Assembly: GCF_964656455.1 (NCBI RefSeq)
Contig: NC_135719.1
Span: 73,458,283 to 73,522,282 of the forward strand
DNA from: Halichoerus grypus
Taxonomy: Eukaryota > Chordata > Mammalia > Carnivora > Phocidae
Length of the DNA stretch: 64,000 bases
Reading direction: 5' to 3'
Shown piece after piece: positions 11,228-23,760 of the stretch (positions are counted from its first letter, which is position 1; each line of letters starts with the position of its first letter). A program made the position numbers and the translations under genes. The notes under the pieces are model-generated. The model was not told the origin of the DNA and made no database searches. It saw only the letters and a program-made list of their open reading frames with translations.

Positions 11228-14027
11228 AATAATCAAAGTTTTTTACAGATCTAATCAACTTATTCATTAGAAATTAGCAGGATTTAAGATTCAATAAAAA
11301 TAATGCATATAAATCTGAAATATTCTCCAATAGCCATTTTCAGTAGATACTTATCAATTTACAATTTCTTGACGATTCTGCTTACTGCAGTCATTCTTAG
11401 CTGTCAAGCCTCTCATTTTGAAGACTTGCATCTGACGTGTGCTTTCACATAGGGACTCAGCTTCTTGGGGAGAATTTATCAATGGTGAATGCTCCTATTG
11501 AGCATCTAAATAATTACACCCACCATAGAACTTAACACAGGAAAGAGTAGGTCTAGGCAAGAGTAGAAGAGTTGATGATGGATGCTGAAGATTAATAAAA
11601 AGGTGCTTACGAATTTTATTTTCAACTGAAGCTGCCTAAGGGTGATGTCTTCTATTTTACCAGACTAATAAAACAAAGAAATGTGGCTGACACACAGAAA
11701 AAAATGTAATTATGATTTTGAGTTACCCATTCAAGACTTTAAAAAACATTTGGCTTTTTGAAGATTATGGGGACACAGATATGCATCATTCTGAGGGGAA
11801 CCATGGGATTGTTCTCAGTCATGCTTCTCAAGCTGGTATGTGCACACACACCATCCCCCCACATATAGACAGGTGCCCAGTAATGTTTTGTGAATACTAG
11901 ATGCCCCAGTAAAAAACAATGCATCTCCTTATATTATCAATTTTACTAGACATCAGAAGTAGGTGTTGTGAATTTTTAAACTCTTTAAAAAGTTTTATTA
12001 CATGCATGCAAAAGTAGAAAACCAATGAAGAAAGCATTTGTGTAATGAATAAAAATGTGGTACTTCTGTGGTTTGTGGGTTTGTGGTGCTTTATTTGTGC
12101 TGTATTGTAGAATTGTCATCATGAACAGAATGACACACTGGACTAAAAGAGACTATGCTAAAGTGATTGGCTTCTACCATTAATGCTTGTTTGCCAAAAT
12201 AACACATATGCTTTTAAATATGAGTGTAAATATGTGATTTTTTCATCGGTCTTACATAGGTCCAAACAGTGAATATATATTCTCCTTGATTAGTGAAAAC
12301 TGAGTTAATCTCATTACATTACAAAGCAACATTAAAAACAACAGATTTTTGATCACATGAAACATCACTGTCTCCTGCAAACCTGTTAGTATTCTTTCTG
12401 TAATTGCAATCATCAATCAATCACATTTTTGTTTACAAAAATATGAGTATGAGTATTGTCTCATTTAGGTTCCTTCTAAAGCTGACCTGAAGACAAATAT
12501 TTGAGTGGAAGTGGAGGTGATCCTGGAGACATTGCTGGGAAGTGGGGAAATGAGTCAAGGAAATGAAGGGAATGAATAAAGGGAAAGAGTATTATTAAGC
12601 CAATTATCAAATGTGGACAACTGGGGCTCAATTCCGCCAGGAATTCTGGAATGCAGTTTAGAACATGTCTCAGAGTCAGCATGAATTGAGGGGGCAGAAA
12701 AGTAGGATATTTAACCAACTTCCATCTGTCATGTTTGACAGAAGCACTTGTAGCTTGTCCTGCTTCTTCAGTGAGTGTGCTCCTAAAGTCAGAAAAAAGA
12801 GCTCCGGCGGAGAGTTGCAGGTGTTTCCAGTATGTGGTCTTCAGTGTATAGAGATGAATGCCCAGAGGGTGGGGAAGGGAGGGAATCCACAGCATCTGCT
12901 AGAGCTACTTTCACAGCAAATAGCAACAAAAACTTGCTTGAAGCCTCTTTCAAAGGCAACTTCAGAATTATTACTCAAAGTGAAATGCAAATAATGGAAA
13001 TACTTTGTGTGATACTCTGCGTTGTAGATCTGGTCAAATCTGTTTTAGATTACAAAGAAACAGCCAGACTGAAAAAGTTGCCCTTATTGAGTGCTCAAAT
13101 GATGCATTTTATTGTTATCCAATATACTCCTGGACAACTGTTTTTAAAACTGAGGTTAATCTAGTTCTTTAATATGTGGTATGACAGCTTATATTAGTAT
13201 TCATCCTTACACTCTATTTTATGATGATGGCATACATGAAAACATGCAATTGGAAAAGAGTTAAGAGTTACAAGTGGTGGAAAAGTGCTTAGCCAATAAG
13301 CATTTTCACAATCACAGTGTTGACTGGAAAAAACCATGTGCACCTGAGCCAGATGGGGCACGATCCAAGATAGGAAAAACCTGCCCTGAAGGTCCTGCTG
13401 CTCTTTCCCCAACATAAGGCATAACAGTTCAGCCAGAACACCAAGCCAAAGGTTAGCCTTCTGATTCTTTAGGCCATTCTGTGTATAATGATGCACTAAA
13501 AGGTAAGATTTGTTTAAAGCAATAGTTTGAATAACTTTCTTTTTAGAAAAATTTGTTATATCAACCCTCACAGTTGGATCCCAGTGTTACTGTGGTCCAA
13601 AGAACACAGTCACAGCAAGCAATTTCCAAAGAATAGTTCTCGTGTTTATTGAACGAAATGAAGAGATGTAGTATAGTAGTTTTTGTTTCTTTCTCATATA
13701 CTACCCTCAGAAACTATAGTTGCTTCTTTTTCTGGCTTCCCAAAATTTGTAGAGGTATCCTTCCAGAACTCACCACAGAAGCACATGTCTTCCCCTCCAC
13801 ACCCCCAATCCCTTCCCCTCATTCAGAAAAGCCTGAGAAATGGTTGGGGGAAGAAGGAATCCCTTCAAGGGCAGAAGAGAGTAAAAAGCTAAAGCAAACA
13901 AAGTTAGAAGTTTACTAACAAGCAGGGAAAGGGTAAAGGCTAGGAACACTTGTATATTAAACATGTTTATCCCTTCAAATTTGTAATGAAAAGTGACTTT
14001 GAAAGTGTTCTTCTACATAGATTTAGC
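11228..14027. other. Unassigned 2.8-kb stretch
   Basis: Mostly unique AT-rich DNA. Open frames at 12476-12895 (minus, 139 codons), 12665-12994 (plus, 109 codons) and 13194-13571 (minus, 125 codons) overlap one another or lack domain motifs, so I treat them as chance. No SINE or LINE is recognised here. Confidence 0.5.
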
Positions 14028-14255
14028 ATTATTGGTTACAGTGTGAGCTCTGGAGAGCCTGAGTTAGAATTCTGTTTCTATGTGTAATACCTTCATTTTT
14101 TTTTTCTAATGTAAAATGAAGGTAATTATAGTACCTACTGAATGGAGTTACTTAATGTACTAAGTAGATAATCCACCTAAAGCAATTACACATCACTGGC
14201 TCATAGTAAATAAAACATAAATGTTAGCTGCCATTATCATTATTATTACTACACT
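14028..14255 (+). mobile_element. MIR SINE relic
   Basis: A degraded but ordered MIR: GTGTGAGCTCTGGAGAGCCT, GAGTTAGAATTCTGTTTC, AATACCTTCATTT, AATGTAAAATGAAGGTAATT, ATAGTACCTACT, CTGGCTCATAGTAAATA and ATGTTAGCTGCCATTATCAT. MIRs are ancient tRNA-derived SINEs that were mobilised by L2. Confidence 0.8.
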
Positions 14256-14297
14256 GACTTAGCATGGAGAAAGTGCTGGAGAAGATAGCTTATCTTC

Positions 14298-14310
14298 GTG
14301 TGCGTATGTA

Positions 14311-14347
<37 letters not shown>
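14298..14347. repeat. (TG)n microsatellite
   Basis: GTGTGCGTATGTATGTATG followed by about 17 uninterrupted TG units. Likely length-polymorphic. Confidence 0.95.
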
Positions 14348-14349
<2 letters not shown>

Positions 14350-14435
14350 AACTGGAGAAAATAAGACATCATAGTAAGGGATAAAAACCTAGAGAAAATA
14401 TACTTTTCACCTTTATGATAAAAAGTAGCTGACCT

Positions 14436-14635
14436 GGTGGCGCCTGGGTGGCTCAGTCGTTAAGCGTCTGCCTTTGGCTCAGGTCATGATCCCAGGGTCC
14501 TCAGATCGAGCCCCACGTCGGGCTCCCTGCTCCGCGGGAAGCCTGCTTCTCCCTCTCCCATTCCCCCTGCTTGTGTTCCCTCTCTCGCTGTGTCTCTCTC
14601 TGTCAAATAAATAAACAAAATCTTAAAAAAAAAAA
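14436..14635 (+). mobile_element. Can-SINE, young arctoid type
   Basis: Complete copy from GGCGCCTGGGTGGCTCAGTC to the A-tail. Target duplications AAAAGTAGCTGACC (14421-14434) and AAAAGTAACTGACC (14636-14649) differ by one base. The body CTCCGCGGGAAGCCTGCTTC is the youngest variant seen here. Confidence 0.95.
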
Positions 14636-14886
14636 AAAAGTAACTGACCACATTGACTTATTTAGCTGACTCTCTTAATCAACATCTGTATGGTAGGACT
14701 CTAAATGATTTTATGTTGCTGACATAATTGAATAGATATTGAAATTGGAGAGTTGAATAAAGGAAGTTCATGTAGCAACTATGAGTTCTGTGAAATTTAA
14801 TTCACTTACATCTGATGAAAATTTAGAATTAGCATTAATTACAGAACATACTTACAAGTCTTTTTCTTTATTGGAAAAAAAGACTT

Positions 14887-15075
14887 TTTTTTTAAGATTT
14901 TATTTATTTATTTGACAGAGGGAGACACAGTGAGAGAGGGAACACAAGCAGAGGGAGAGGGAGAAGCAGGCTTCCCGTGGAGCAGGGAGCCCGATGCGGG
15001 GCTCGATCCCAGGACCCTGGGATCATGACCTGAGCCGAAGGCAGATGCTTAACGACTGAGCCACCGAGGTGCCCC
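14887..15075 (-). mobile_element. Can-SINE, young arctoid type
   Basis: Antisense copy with perfect 14-bp target duplications GGAAAAAAAGACTT at 14873-14886 and 15076-15089. It sits 240 bp from a sense-strand copy, so the pair form an inverted repeat about 0.65 kb across. Confidence 0.95.
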
Positions 15076-15162
15076 GGAAAAAAAGACTTCTGATAAATGT
15101 TTTCTTGAGATGGAAAGGAATATGCCACAGAAATTTCATTTTCATAATTAGGCACACATAGC

Positions 15163-15216
15163 TATTTTGATTCCTACAATGAGTGTCAATGAGTATTTTG
15201 ATTCCTACAATGAGAG
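15163..15216. repeat. 31-bp tandem duplication (about 1.7 copies)
   Basis: TATTTTGATTCCTACAATGA begins at 15163 and again at 15194; the copies match until the second is interrupted after AATGAGAGTG. Confidence 0.9.
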
Positions 15217-16947
15217 TGTACCATCTCTTTGGCAAGATTTGGGGCATAACACTGCAGTACTTTTCCTTGATATAGTTCCAAAGGCATTAAGAAAAGCATT
15301 GCCATTTGTATCCAAGTATTTATGTGAGTCTGGGATCTCAAAATAGTGTGATGTGAGGTCAGAGAACAAGCTTAGATGCCCAACCTAATGTGAATGACGC
15401 CAGCTAGCTTTATTCTAGTCCAGTTATCCTAAACTGATAGATCCAATATAACACCATTTTACCAATTAACCATTGACAAAATTAGCAAAACTTTTTATTG
15501 ATGATAATTAAAAATACTTAAGTGTTAAAAATAATATGTATATTATGGTTAGAGTGTAAATTCACGTTCATTTTTAGAAATAAAACCTCAGTCTTCAAAG
15601 AAACTTCTAGCTTTTGGTGAGTCACTGTGTTTTATACCTCTAACCCTTCCTTCTTCTACTTGAGGGTATGTGTGGGGAAACTCCATAAAGTGGTATTTGA
15701 GCTTTTGGTTGGTAAAGTATGTGAATATATGATTCTGGTACTCCCTGGTCAGACTTGATCTGATTGAGCTTCAAGTCAACGTTAAGGTCAGAGTGCTGCT
15801 TTTTCTGACAAACAAGTGTGTTTGTATCCTCTATAGGGGAGTAGAACCTGCTTCAGATCCCTGGGTAAGTTCCTTTTGTAGCTTTATCATCAGACCACAA
15901 AGGTATAATACATGTTTTCACAAATATCTAAATATACAAGACATACATCAATTTTGGAAAAGTAGTGTTGAAGGGAGTGTGAGATGCACAGCCAGAACTT
16001 AGAAATGCTGGAATTTATTGCAAGCAACCAGTAGGCAAAGAAGTAACAGCTGATTGAAGTGACCTCTCTCCACCTCAATATCGAGATAAAGATTTGCCCC
16101 AAACTGTGAAGTTCATGCATCTCAGCCACAACTTCCCTGGATGCCTCTAAAACAGTGAATGGCAAAAAAAAAAAAAAAAAAAAAGTATCATTTAATAAAA
16201 TATAAAGTCAGTCATAAATTTATAAAGTATATTGCTTTAAGACATAGTACAGAATTTTAGTGTTAATTTGGTATTATTTGGGGGAGTTATGGTAAAGAGT
16301 AGCAGGATTTAAATAACCTATATTTTTAAGAGAAATTATCTAGGCCAAAAATATTTTTAAAGTATTTGAGTAAATTTCTGGTTGATGCACCTATAATGCC
16401 TAATAAGAGAAGTTTTGCATATAGGACACATTTAACCCATTTCCAGCTTAGTACTGTGGAGGATTTCAGACTTCTGCATTGCTCATGAAAGTGCTGGAGA
16501 GATCATAGGTTATCATTTTGTCCCAGTGTGGAAACTTTGTGCTGTACTCTTAACTACTTATAACATGACCTAGTGTGTTTTTTCAGGTTGGTTGGTCTGG
16601 GTAAAAAAAAATGGGAAATTCAGTTAAAATTAAAGTTGTCGTTTGTCCTAGAAAAGACCAGCTTTGGAATTGATGTGTACCAGGCTAGGAAATAAAAGCA
16701 GATTTTATCCCCCAAGTATTAGAGTGATGTTAAATAAAAAATGAAAACATGATGAATCCATTGGTCATTGCTAAAGATAAGAAGATAATGCAGATAGTGA
16801 AGTGATTGGTGTGATGATAAGTGGCATATGTCATTGTCATTTGTTAATATTTTGATATTTTTGGTTGAATGAAAATGTTTGCATTATAATAAAAATCAAT
16901 TATAGGCTTCATCTGTTTGGCTTATTCAAAATGAAAAACTTTATATT
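15217..16947. other. Unassigned AT-rich sequence
   Basis: No repeat family recognised apart from a 21-A run at 16164-16184. Short frames (15793-16002 plus, 15890-16165 minus) overlap each other and look random. Confidence 0.5.
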
Positions 16948-16963
16948 AAAAATAGTAGGGTTT

Positions 16964-17174
16964 GGAGTACCTGGGTGGCTCAGTTGGTTAAGTGTCAGAC
17001 TCTTGATTTCAGCTCAGGTCATGATCTCAGGGTCTTGAGATTGAACCCTAAATGGGGCTCTGCGATCAGCAGGGAGTCTGCTTGCTTTTCCTCCTCCCCC
17101 GCTGCCCCCCACCCCCCAGCCTGGTGCACTCTCTTTCTCTCCACCCCCTGAAATAAATAAATAAATCTTTGAAA
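16964..17174 (+). mobile_element. Can-SINE, older carnivoran type
   Basis: Sense copy with the older head (AGTACCTGGGTGGCTCAGTT, AGACTCTTGATTTCAGCTCA) and tail (GAAATAAATAAATAAATCTTTG). Target duplications AAAAATAGTAGGGTTT at 16948-16963 and 17175-17190 are identical although the body is diverged. Confidence 0.93.
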
Positions 17175-17190
17175 AAAAATAGTAGGGTTT

Positions 17191-18009
17191 ATTTCCTTAT
17201 TTGTTATATACTCATTGATTGACTACAGGGGTAGGGAGAAAGTAAGAAAAGAGATAATATAAACCTTAAAACATGATTATCTCATGTAACTTTACTTTAA
17301 CTTTCTGAAATAATAAAATTACAATATTTTTCATCCCCTTGATAAACTGATTATAATGTCAATGCTGATTGGCTGTTGGAGTAAGCCCTTCACTCTTTTT
17401 TTCCCTTCTAAAATTGATGTAAGATTTTCTAGAACATTTTGAGCATCTCAAAGAGATAAAGAATCAACAGGTCACTATTTTTTGATTTCTCCTTTTGGTT
17501 GGTAATAACTGCGTGACAGATATTTGAGGGTGCCATAAAAATTAATAATTCTTAGTTTTATAGGATGGTGTAGCTACAAGGAACCTCAGGGAGCATCTAG
17601 CTGAACACTTAACAAAACTAGTCAATGATACACTAAAGAATAATCATATTCTCCTTCCAGTTTTGATTAGTTGTACATCTCTTTAGTAAACAATATGCAT
17701 ATAAGCTATGGGGGCCATTAGTAGTCATGAACAAAATAAATGATTTTACATATTTTTGTTTCTTAGTGTCAACTATTTTATTTAAGTGGATACCACATGC
17801 CTAATATGAAGCATAGTGGGAGAGATTTTTAAAATAATTTAATAAGATAGTTTTGTGATCTTATTTTTTGTGTGAAAAGATATATATACATAAACTTTTA
17901 ATGGAAAAAACTTATAAACTTATTGTGTGTTTATACTATTTGGATTGTTTCATTTATATATGCGTATATTTGAGTCTGTCCTCAAATGATAATAATGAAG
18001 CACTGTATG
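17191..18009. other. Unassigned AT-rich sequence
   Basis: No recognisable repeat, RNA gene or coding content. Confidence 0.45.
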
Positions 18010-18570
18010 TATACATATTATGCTTATTCATTTATTGTGACAGCAAATACTTATTGAGTGCCTACTGTGTGCCTGTACTGTGCTAGGTTATGGATATAGT
18101 AGTGAACAAAAAGGTAAAGTCTCTTATCCTCCAGTGGCTTACCTTTACCTTAGCATTGATGCCAGACAATAAATAGGCAAATAACTAAATAGGTAAACAA
18201 AATGATGTCAAGAAATGATACATGCTATGAAAATTATAAAGTAGGGTGGTAAAGGTTCATGGTCAGAGAGCTCTTTATAGAATAGGGTCAGGGAAGCTCA
18301 TTCTGAGGAGGTGACATTTTCAAAATGACTTGAATGAGAAAAGGAAGTAAAATATGAACTCTGAAGAAATAGGGAAGAAAAACAAAGCCCCAAGGTGAGA
18401 AGTAGCTTGAGGTATAAGAAACAAGATAACCAAAGGAAAAAATGATAGGAAATTGGGATAGAGGTGGTATGGTTTTCGGATTTTATTCTAGGTGTGAGAA
18501 ACCATAGAACAGTATGGTGAAATAATCTAAGTATTCTTAAAAGATTACTCTAGCTGGTGTGTGGAGCATA
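18010..18570 (-). mobile_element. L2 LINE 3' end relic
   Basis: Reads in L2 antisense order: ACTTATTGAGTGCCTACTGT, GTGCCTGTACTGTGCTAGG, AGACAATAAATAGGCAAATA, TACATGCTATGAAAATTATA, AATAGGGTCAGGGAAGCTCA, TCTGAGGAGGTGACATTTTC, GGATTTTATTCTAGGTGTGA and AAAAGATTACTCTAGCTGGT. L2 is an ancient, inactive CR1-like LINE. This is the most complete L2 piece here. Confidence 0.85.
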
Positions 18571-18954
18571 ATACAGGAGAGAGAGAGAAAAAAATGATAA
18601 TTCAGGAGAGAGAGAATATTTGTAGGAAAAAGGTCCCTGAGTAGGTGAGAGGGGATGGGACCTAATACACAGTGGGTAGGTGGATGGGTGGGTAGGGGAG
18701 TTGGCATTTGATAGAGCACACAGACTGCAAACCCACTAAAACAGGAGGCTAAGCTGAGTATATAGGCAGATTCAAGTCGGTAAGTGAATTTGATGGTGGG
18801 AGCATATGAAAATTTTCTTCTCATTCTTTATATTTTTTCAGTGAATTAAGAAATAACCTAATCAGCTGAGGATGAAGAAAAGAAGTGGTGTTAAAGGTTT
18901 TAAAAGAGAAAAGATAATAAACTCATCCAAAGATTGGGGTAGTGAATCAACTGG

Positions 18955-19140
18955 GTATACATAAACACATGTAAATTTATATGTATGTTATATATTATAT
19001 ATATAATATATGTAAATCCAAACACATATATATCTAAACGTATATAATCTAAGCTTATATGTATATATAAATATATATACACACATATATAAGCTTATAT
19101 TATATAAACATATATAATGTAAGTTTATATTACATATCTA
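18955..19140. repeat. AT-rich simple sequence, hairpin-prone
   Basis: Mixed (TA)n with repeated ATATATAAGCTTATAT-like words (around 19050, 19088 and 19121) and TATATATTATATATATAATATA near 18990. Several near-palindromes could extrude as cruciforms or stall replication. Confidence 0.85.
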
Positions 19141-19889
19141 TGTAAAATGCAGGTGTTAGATTAGGTAATCTCTAAGGTAACATCTCAATCAGAATGTCTA
19201 AGAGCCAATATATTCTCAGGCCCTGATGAGCTATACTTATATGCATTTTATACCATTTTTGACATTGTTTCTCACTGTTGATCAAGTCACTGAAATAATC
19301 CACTGAACAAAATAGAAGTTATGGAAAAAAAAGTAATATTTCAGAAGCCAAAACTCTTAGGGTAGACAAAGTCTTTGATTCTAGAAGTATGCTGAGAAGC
19401 TAATTGCTGTGTTTGGCTTCACATGATGTGCCATTTGTCACTGTCATGAAAACAAGTGACTGGGGTAAAGAGAAGAAAAGGATAGTAGAGACACTGAGAA
19501 CATTATATCAGAATGTACTATATTTACTCTGCTCTAAATGTCTGTTTATATATTTTTCTTCATTTTTCACTTTTCAGGAAGAAACAAATCTTCAGAAGAA
19601 GAGTAGTAATACTTGGCATGTGTTAGGGCCACGATTCAATGCTTTTCTAAGAAGCTTGACTTTGAGATCCATGGCACAAATTTTGGTTATTTTGGGTTTT
19701 AGAAAGTGCTGTCAGATCAAGGATATTAGTAAATGTAGTTAGTAATTAGTACTTAGTGTAAGTAATTAGTAAATTAGCTGTAATGAGACAATCTTAAATG
19801 GATTAATAATGTAGGGTTTTGGTGAGCATTAAATGTGATAAACTACGTAAAGCATGTAATGCCAGATACATACCAAACATTCCAAAACC

Positions 19890-19925
<36 letters not shown>

Positions 19926-20304
19926 CGTTATTGTTCTTAAAATTTGCTGTTATGAAAATATCTGGATAAACATCACATTTATATATAAATTTATCTTTTA
20001 AGATATAGACAGGTTGGCATTATTTATTATTACATGTTGAAAAACATAACGAAGTTTTAGGTGTAGACTCATAAACTGTATGAAACAAGATCACTGATGA
20101 ATGAGTCATATCTTAGAAGGTCTTACAAGCCAGGATAACAAATTGGGAGTTTAGCGGGTAGGGAATAGGTAGTCAAAAGGTGGTAACACAACAGTAGTAG
20201 GGTAGATTTATCTGAAATTATTGGCTTTCAGCAAAATGGGAGATTGAGTGTGTTTAGCACCATATTCCATTCAAAACATTCAGAAGTGCTGGGTAAGGTA
20301 ATAC
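19141..20304. other. Unassigned sequence with a (TTA)n tract
   Basis: Contains the TTA microsatellite at 19891-19925. The frame at 19404-19742 (112 codons, plus) has no recognisable domain. Confidence 0.45.
19891..19925. repeat. (TTA)n microsatellite
   Basis: About 11 uninterrupted TTA units, then a CGTTATTG interruption. Confidence 0.95.
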
Positions 20305-20312
20305 AGCAATGA

Positions 20313-20513
20313 TTTTTTTTTTTTTTTTGAGAGAGAGTGAGTGAGTGAGAGAGCCAGGGGGAGGAGCAGACCAAGAGGGAGAGGTAGAATCTTAAGCAGG
20401 CTCCATGCCCAGTGCGGAGCCCAATGCAGGGCTTGATGTCAAGACCCTGAGATCATGACCTGAGCTGAAATCAAGAGTCGGATGCTTAATCAGCTGAGCC
20501 ACCCAGGTGCCCC
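20313..20513 (-). mobile_element. Can-SINE, older carnivoran type
   Basis: Antisense copy, with CTGAAATCAAGAGTCGGATG marking the older head. 8-bp target duplications AGCAATGA at 20305-20312 and 20514-20521. The tail keeps only a T-run before the GA-rich part. Confidence 0.92.
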
Positions 20514-20521
20514 AGCAATGA

Positions 20522-21857
20522 AATATTTTAAATGCTTAGCTGAGCTCAAAAGAAAATGAAATCTTCATGTACTAGAGATAAAGGGGAAATTCAAAGATAA
20601 ATTATCCCCCAAAGGGGCAATTGCACAACTCACAGTGCACAGGACTCACATGAGAAAAGTAATTTCCATTGATGCTGAGTTCACAAGTGAAGTTAAATCA
20701 CAAGTGAGAGTAAACTGATAAAGTGTGGAAAAATAAAAACAATAGCATTAATATGATGGTTATTCATGGATGTTAAAAATAGGTGGAACTGAATAATGGG
20801 TAATAATTACATGGAGGAGGGAGTGGTGATTGGAATTAAAGTGCTTTAAGATTTATTTGGAAGAAGAGTATAGAAAAATATTAGTAAATCAAACATGCAT
20901 CTTGCAAATGTAATAATAGTCAATACAGAATAGAAATGAAATGAGTAGCATTTAAACAAAGAAAGACAAAAAATAAACAAAGTGGATTTGTTCAATGCAA
21001 GTTGAAAAAGGAAAAAAGTAAGATTAAAAAATGATAAATTGGGAATGTAAAAAAAAAGTCTCTCTAATAAAAAATGTAAGTAAATTAAATCATCTTTCTA
21101 AAAGTTAGAGGTTCTGGTATTGGATAAAAGTACATCAAATCAAGAAACATACACCTAAAACAGAATGGCCTGGAAAAATTGAAAGTAAAACATGAAAAGT
21201 TACATAATTACTAACTAAAGAAAGTTTGTATTAGCAAGATCAATGTCAGATGTCCTATATATTAAGGCAAAAAGTATAAAGACTCATGACTTAAAACTTC
21301 TCCCTACAAAACATCACTAGGAAGGTATAACGATCTTTGAACATTCATGCCTCTAATAACATAACCTCAAAAAATATAAAGCAAAAATTAATAACTACCA
21401 GGAGACGTAGACAAAACTAATCACAGTACGAGATTATAGCACATTCTTCAACAGAAACTGATGGATAACAAGCAAACAGAAAAATTTAAGTATATGGAAG
21501 ATTTGAATTTCACAGATATCAAGCTTAGTCAGCAGGGAAATACTATGCATTTCTCCAAGCACAAACATGGGACATCTACTTTACAAAAATGGATCAGATA
21601 AGTAGGTCACAAATGCAAGTCTTAAATACAGTAAATACCAAAGACTAATATTATACATTTGATGTTCTCTGATAAAAATACAATAAAATTAGACAATCTT
21701 AACAAAATGACATAACAAAACTCTACACATTTGAAATAAAAAAAATCTAAATTTATGTGTCAAATTATCATGGATATTTTGAAATATTTAGAACATTACA
21801 AGGACTCTATATATCAGTACTTTTGAGATGCAGCAAAGCACTACTCAGATGGAATGA
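20522..21857. other. Unassigned A-rich sequence
   Basis: Strongly A-rich on the plus strand. No ORF of note. It could include a very old L1 relic, since A-rich L1 sense strands look like this, but no motif lets me place one. Confidence 0.35.
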
Positions 21858-21875
21858 AGGAGCTATGCATCTTTT

Positions 21876-22066
21876 TTTTTTTTAAGATTTTATTTATTTA
21901 TTTGAGAGAGAGAGAGAGAGAGAGAGCACAAGAGGGGGGAGCAGGAGAGGGAGAAGCAGACTCCCCGCTGAGCAGGGAGCCTGATGCGGGACTCGATCCC
22001 AGGACTCCAGGATCATGACCTGAGCCGAAGGCAGTTGCTTAACCAACTGAGCCACCCAGGCACCCC
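21876..22066 (-). mobile_element. Can-SINE
   Basis: Antisense, complete to CCACCCAGGCACCCC. 18-bp target duplications AGGAGCTATGCATCTTTT at 21858-21875 and 22067-22084 are perfect, suggesting a fairly recent insertion. Confidence 0.96.
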
Positions 22067-22291
22067 AGGAGCTATGCATCTTTTATACAAGTATTAGGAA
22101 AGCAGAAATATTAAGCATTATAAGTCAGGTTCAATGAAAAAAATTAGAACAATAACAACAGAATAAACCCAAAGAATATTTTATGTGATAATCATTCCTT
22201 TGTTTTTCTTTACTCACCTATGCATACATCCCTAAACAATATAGTTTAGTTTTGCTTGTGTTCAGGTTTATATATGGGGAATCATATTTTT

Positions 22292-22334
22292 GGTGTGTGT
22301 GTGTGTGTGTGCGTGTGTGCGTGTGTGTGTGCAT
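22292..22334. repeat. (GT)n microsatellite
   Basis: GT units interrupted by GCGTGTGTGC. Confidence 0.9.
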
Positions 22335-22339
22335 GCACT

Positions 22340-22600
22340 TTGTGTCTTTGGCTCCACTACACATTTATGAGAGTCATTGATGCTGATGCATGCATCGTCA
22401 GTTGGTTTACTTACATTGTGAAATGATATTTCATTGTTTGAATTACCACAAACTGTTTAAACATTCTAGCATTGATGGCCATTGGGTTTCTTCCAGTTTT
22501 GGCTGGTACAAACAGAGCTTTTATGAACATTCTTGTATGGAGCTCCGTGTGCATACATGCCTCTTTATTTGCTTCTGAATCTATTTGATGTGACCCTTGT
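22340..22600 (-). mobile_element. Degraded L1-derived fragment (probable)
   Basis: Resembles antisense L1 3' sequence: ATTTCATTGTTTGAATTACC, AGCATTGATGGCCATTGGGT, TTCTTCCAGTTTTGGCTGG and ATGAACATTCTTGTATGG. The subfamily cannot be assigned. Confidence 0.5.
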
Positions 22601-22659
22601 ATTCAAGATTCCTTTATGTTTGATTTGAAAAGATGTTCGAGCTCCATTTTGTAAGTGTT

Positions 22660-22990
22660 CTGACCCAGACTGGGCTTCAGCCATTTCTCTAAGGGGCCCT
22701 GATTCCTCTTTAGTGAGAGTGGCAGTTAGAGAGGAACATGGTCTGGGGGCTGGGAGTGCTCCCTGGTTCTAGGCTAGTCATTGTTGCTAGCTTTTCAGCA
22801 GAGCTAGGAAATATGTATTATTTTAAAAATATAAAGACACAGTTGTTTCTGAATCAAATGTAGGACCACAGGGTTTTAAAATTCCATCCTGCATCTATTT
22901 TGCACACCTAAAATCCCTGTTCTCATAAGCACTAGTGTAATTACTAATGTTTCTATTCCCCAAAACACACACAACAGCTACAAAATAAAA
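22660..22990 (+). repeat. Ancient interspersed repeat, same family as 49320-49560
   Basis: Shares an ordered set of words with 49320-49560: CAGCCATTTCTCTAAGG (versus CAGCTATTTCTTCAAGG), CCCTG.TTC.TCTTTAGTGAG, TAGGAAATGTA-like, and a following CCACAGGG/GACGGGGTG block. Probably an old LINE relic, but I cannot name it. Confidence 0.45.
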
Positions 22991-23129
22991 ATATCAACAC
23001 TACAGCCAACAATATAATTAACTAAATACAGATTAAGCATTTTTTTATTTGCATATTTTTAATCTCCTAGTGATAATTACTGTGTTTTAGAGTCACTTGC
23101 TATAGTTGACCTCTATGGGTTGCAAAGAT

Positions 23130-23760
23130 TTTTAGCTAAACTACAAAGTCTGAGGGAACAGGACCCACAAGTTTTCCCTCACTTCTGACACCAGACACAA
23201 ATTCAGTGGTCCCAAGGCTTCCCTCATTTCTCACCACCTGGGTACAAATATGAGCATTCCCCGAACCACCCTCAGGTTCAGTGATTCATAGGACTCAAGA
23301 CAGTGCTATATTTAAAATTACAGTTTTATTATACTGAAAGGATAAACATTACAATCAGCCAAAGGGAATGACACATAAGTTGATGTCTGGGAAGGTCCAA
23401 ATGTGAAGTTTCCAGTCATCCTCTTGCCATGGAGTCCTAATAGCATTGCTTCTCCCAGGCTACAGTGTGTGACAATAATTCGAAGTATATCCCCAACCAG
23501 GGAAGCTCACTTGAGTCTTTGACGTCTAGTGTTTTTATTGAGGCTCAACCACACACTGCCCTTACTTACAGGCTTACTCTCCTGGAGGTCAGAACTGCTA
23601 GGTCAATGGCCAAAACCCCTAATAAACAAAGATACTCCTATCAGGCAGGACATTCCTAGGCCTAGAGATCACCTCCCTGTAACCCAGGGTAAAGGCCAGA
23701 CCTGTCTTTGGGTAAAATTAGTTCTTTATTATGCAGTGATTTTGCCACCAACTAGATATA
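23130..23760 (-). mobile_element. ERV-L-type LTR relic (probable)
   Basis: Matches, as I recall, the antisense order of an old ERV-L-class LTR: GATTCATAGGACTCAAGACA, TACAGTTTTATTATACTG (its complement carries an AATAAA signal), GTTTTTATTGAGGCTC, ACACTCCTATCA-like, TTTATTATGCAG at the end. No coding region is attached. The family name is uncertain. Confidence 0.5.

Noticed and set aside
12476..12895. 139-codon minus frame, with a 109-codon plus frame overlapping
   Set aside because: No recognisable motifs; the antisense overlap and normal AT content point to chance.
16164..16184. 21-A run as the tail of a processed pseudogene
   Set aside because: No AATAAA at the expected distance, no coding similarity upstream and no flanking duplication.
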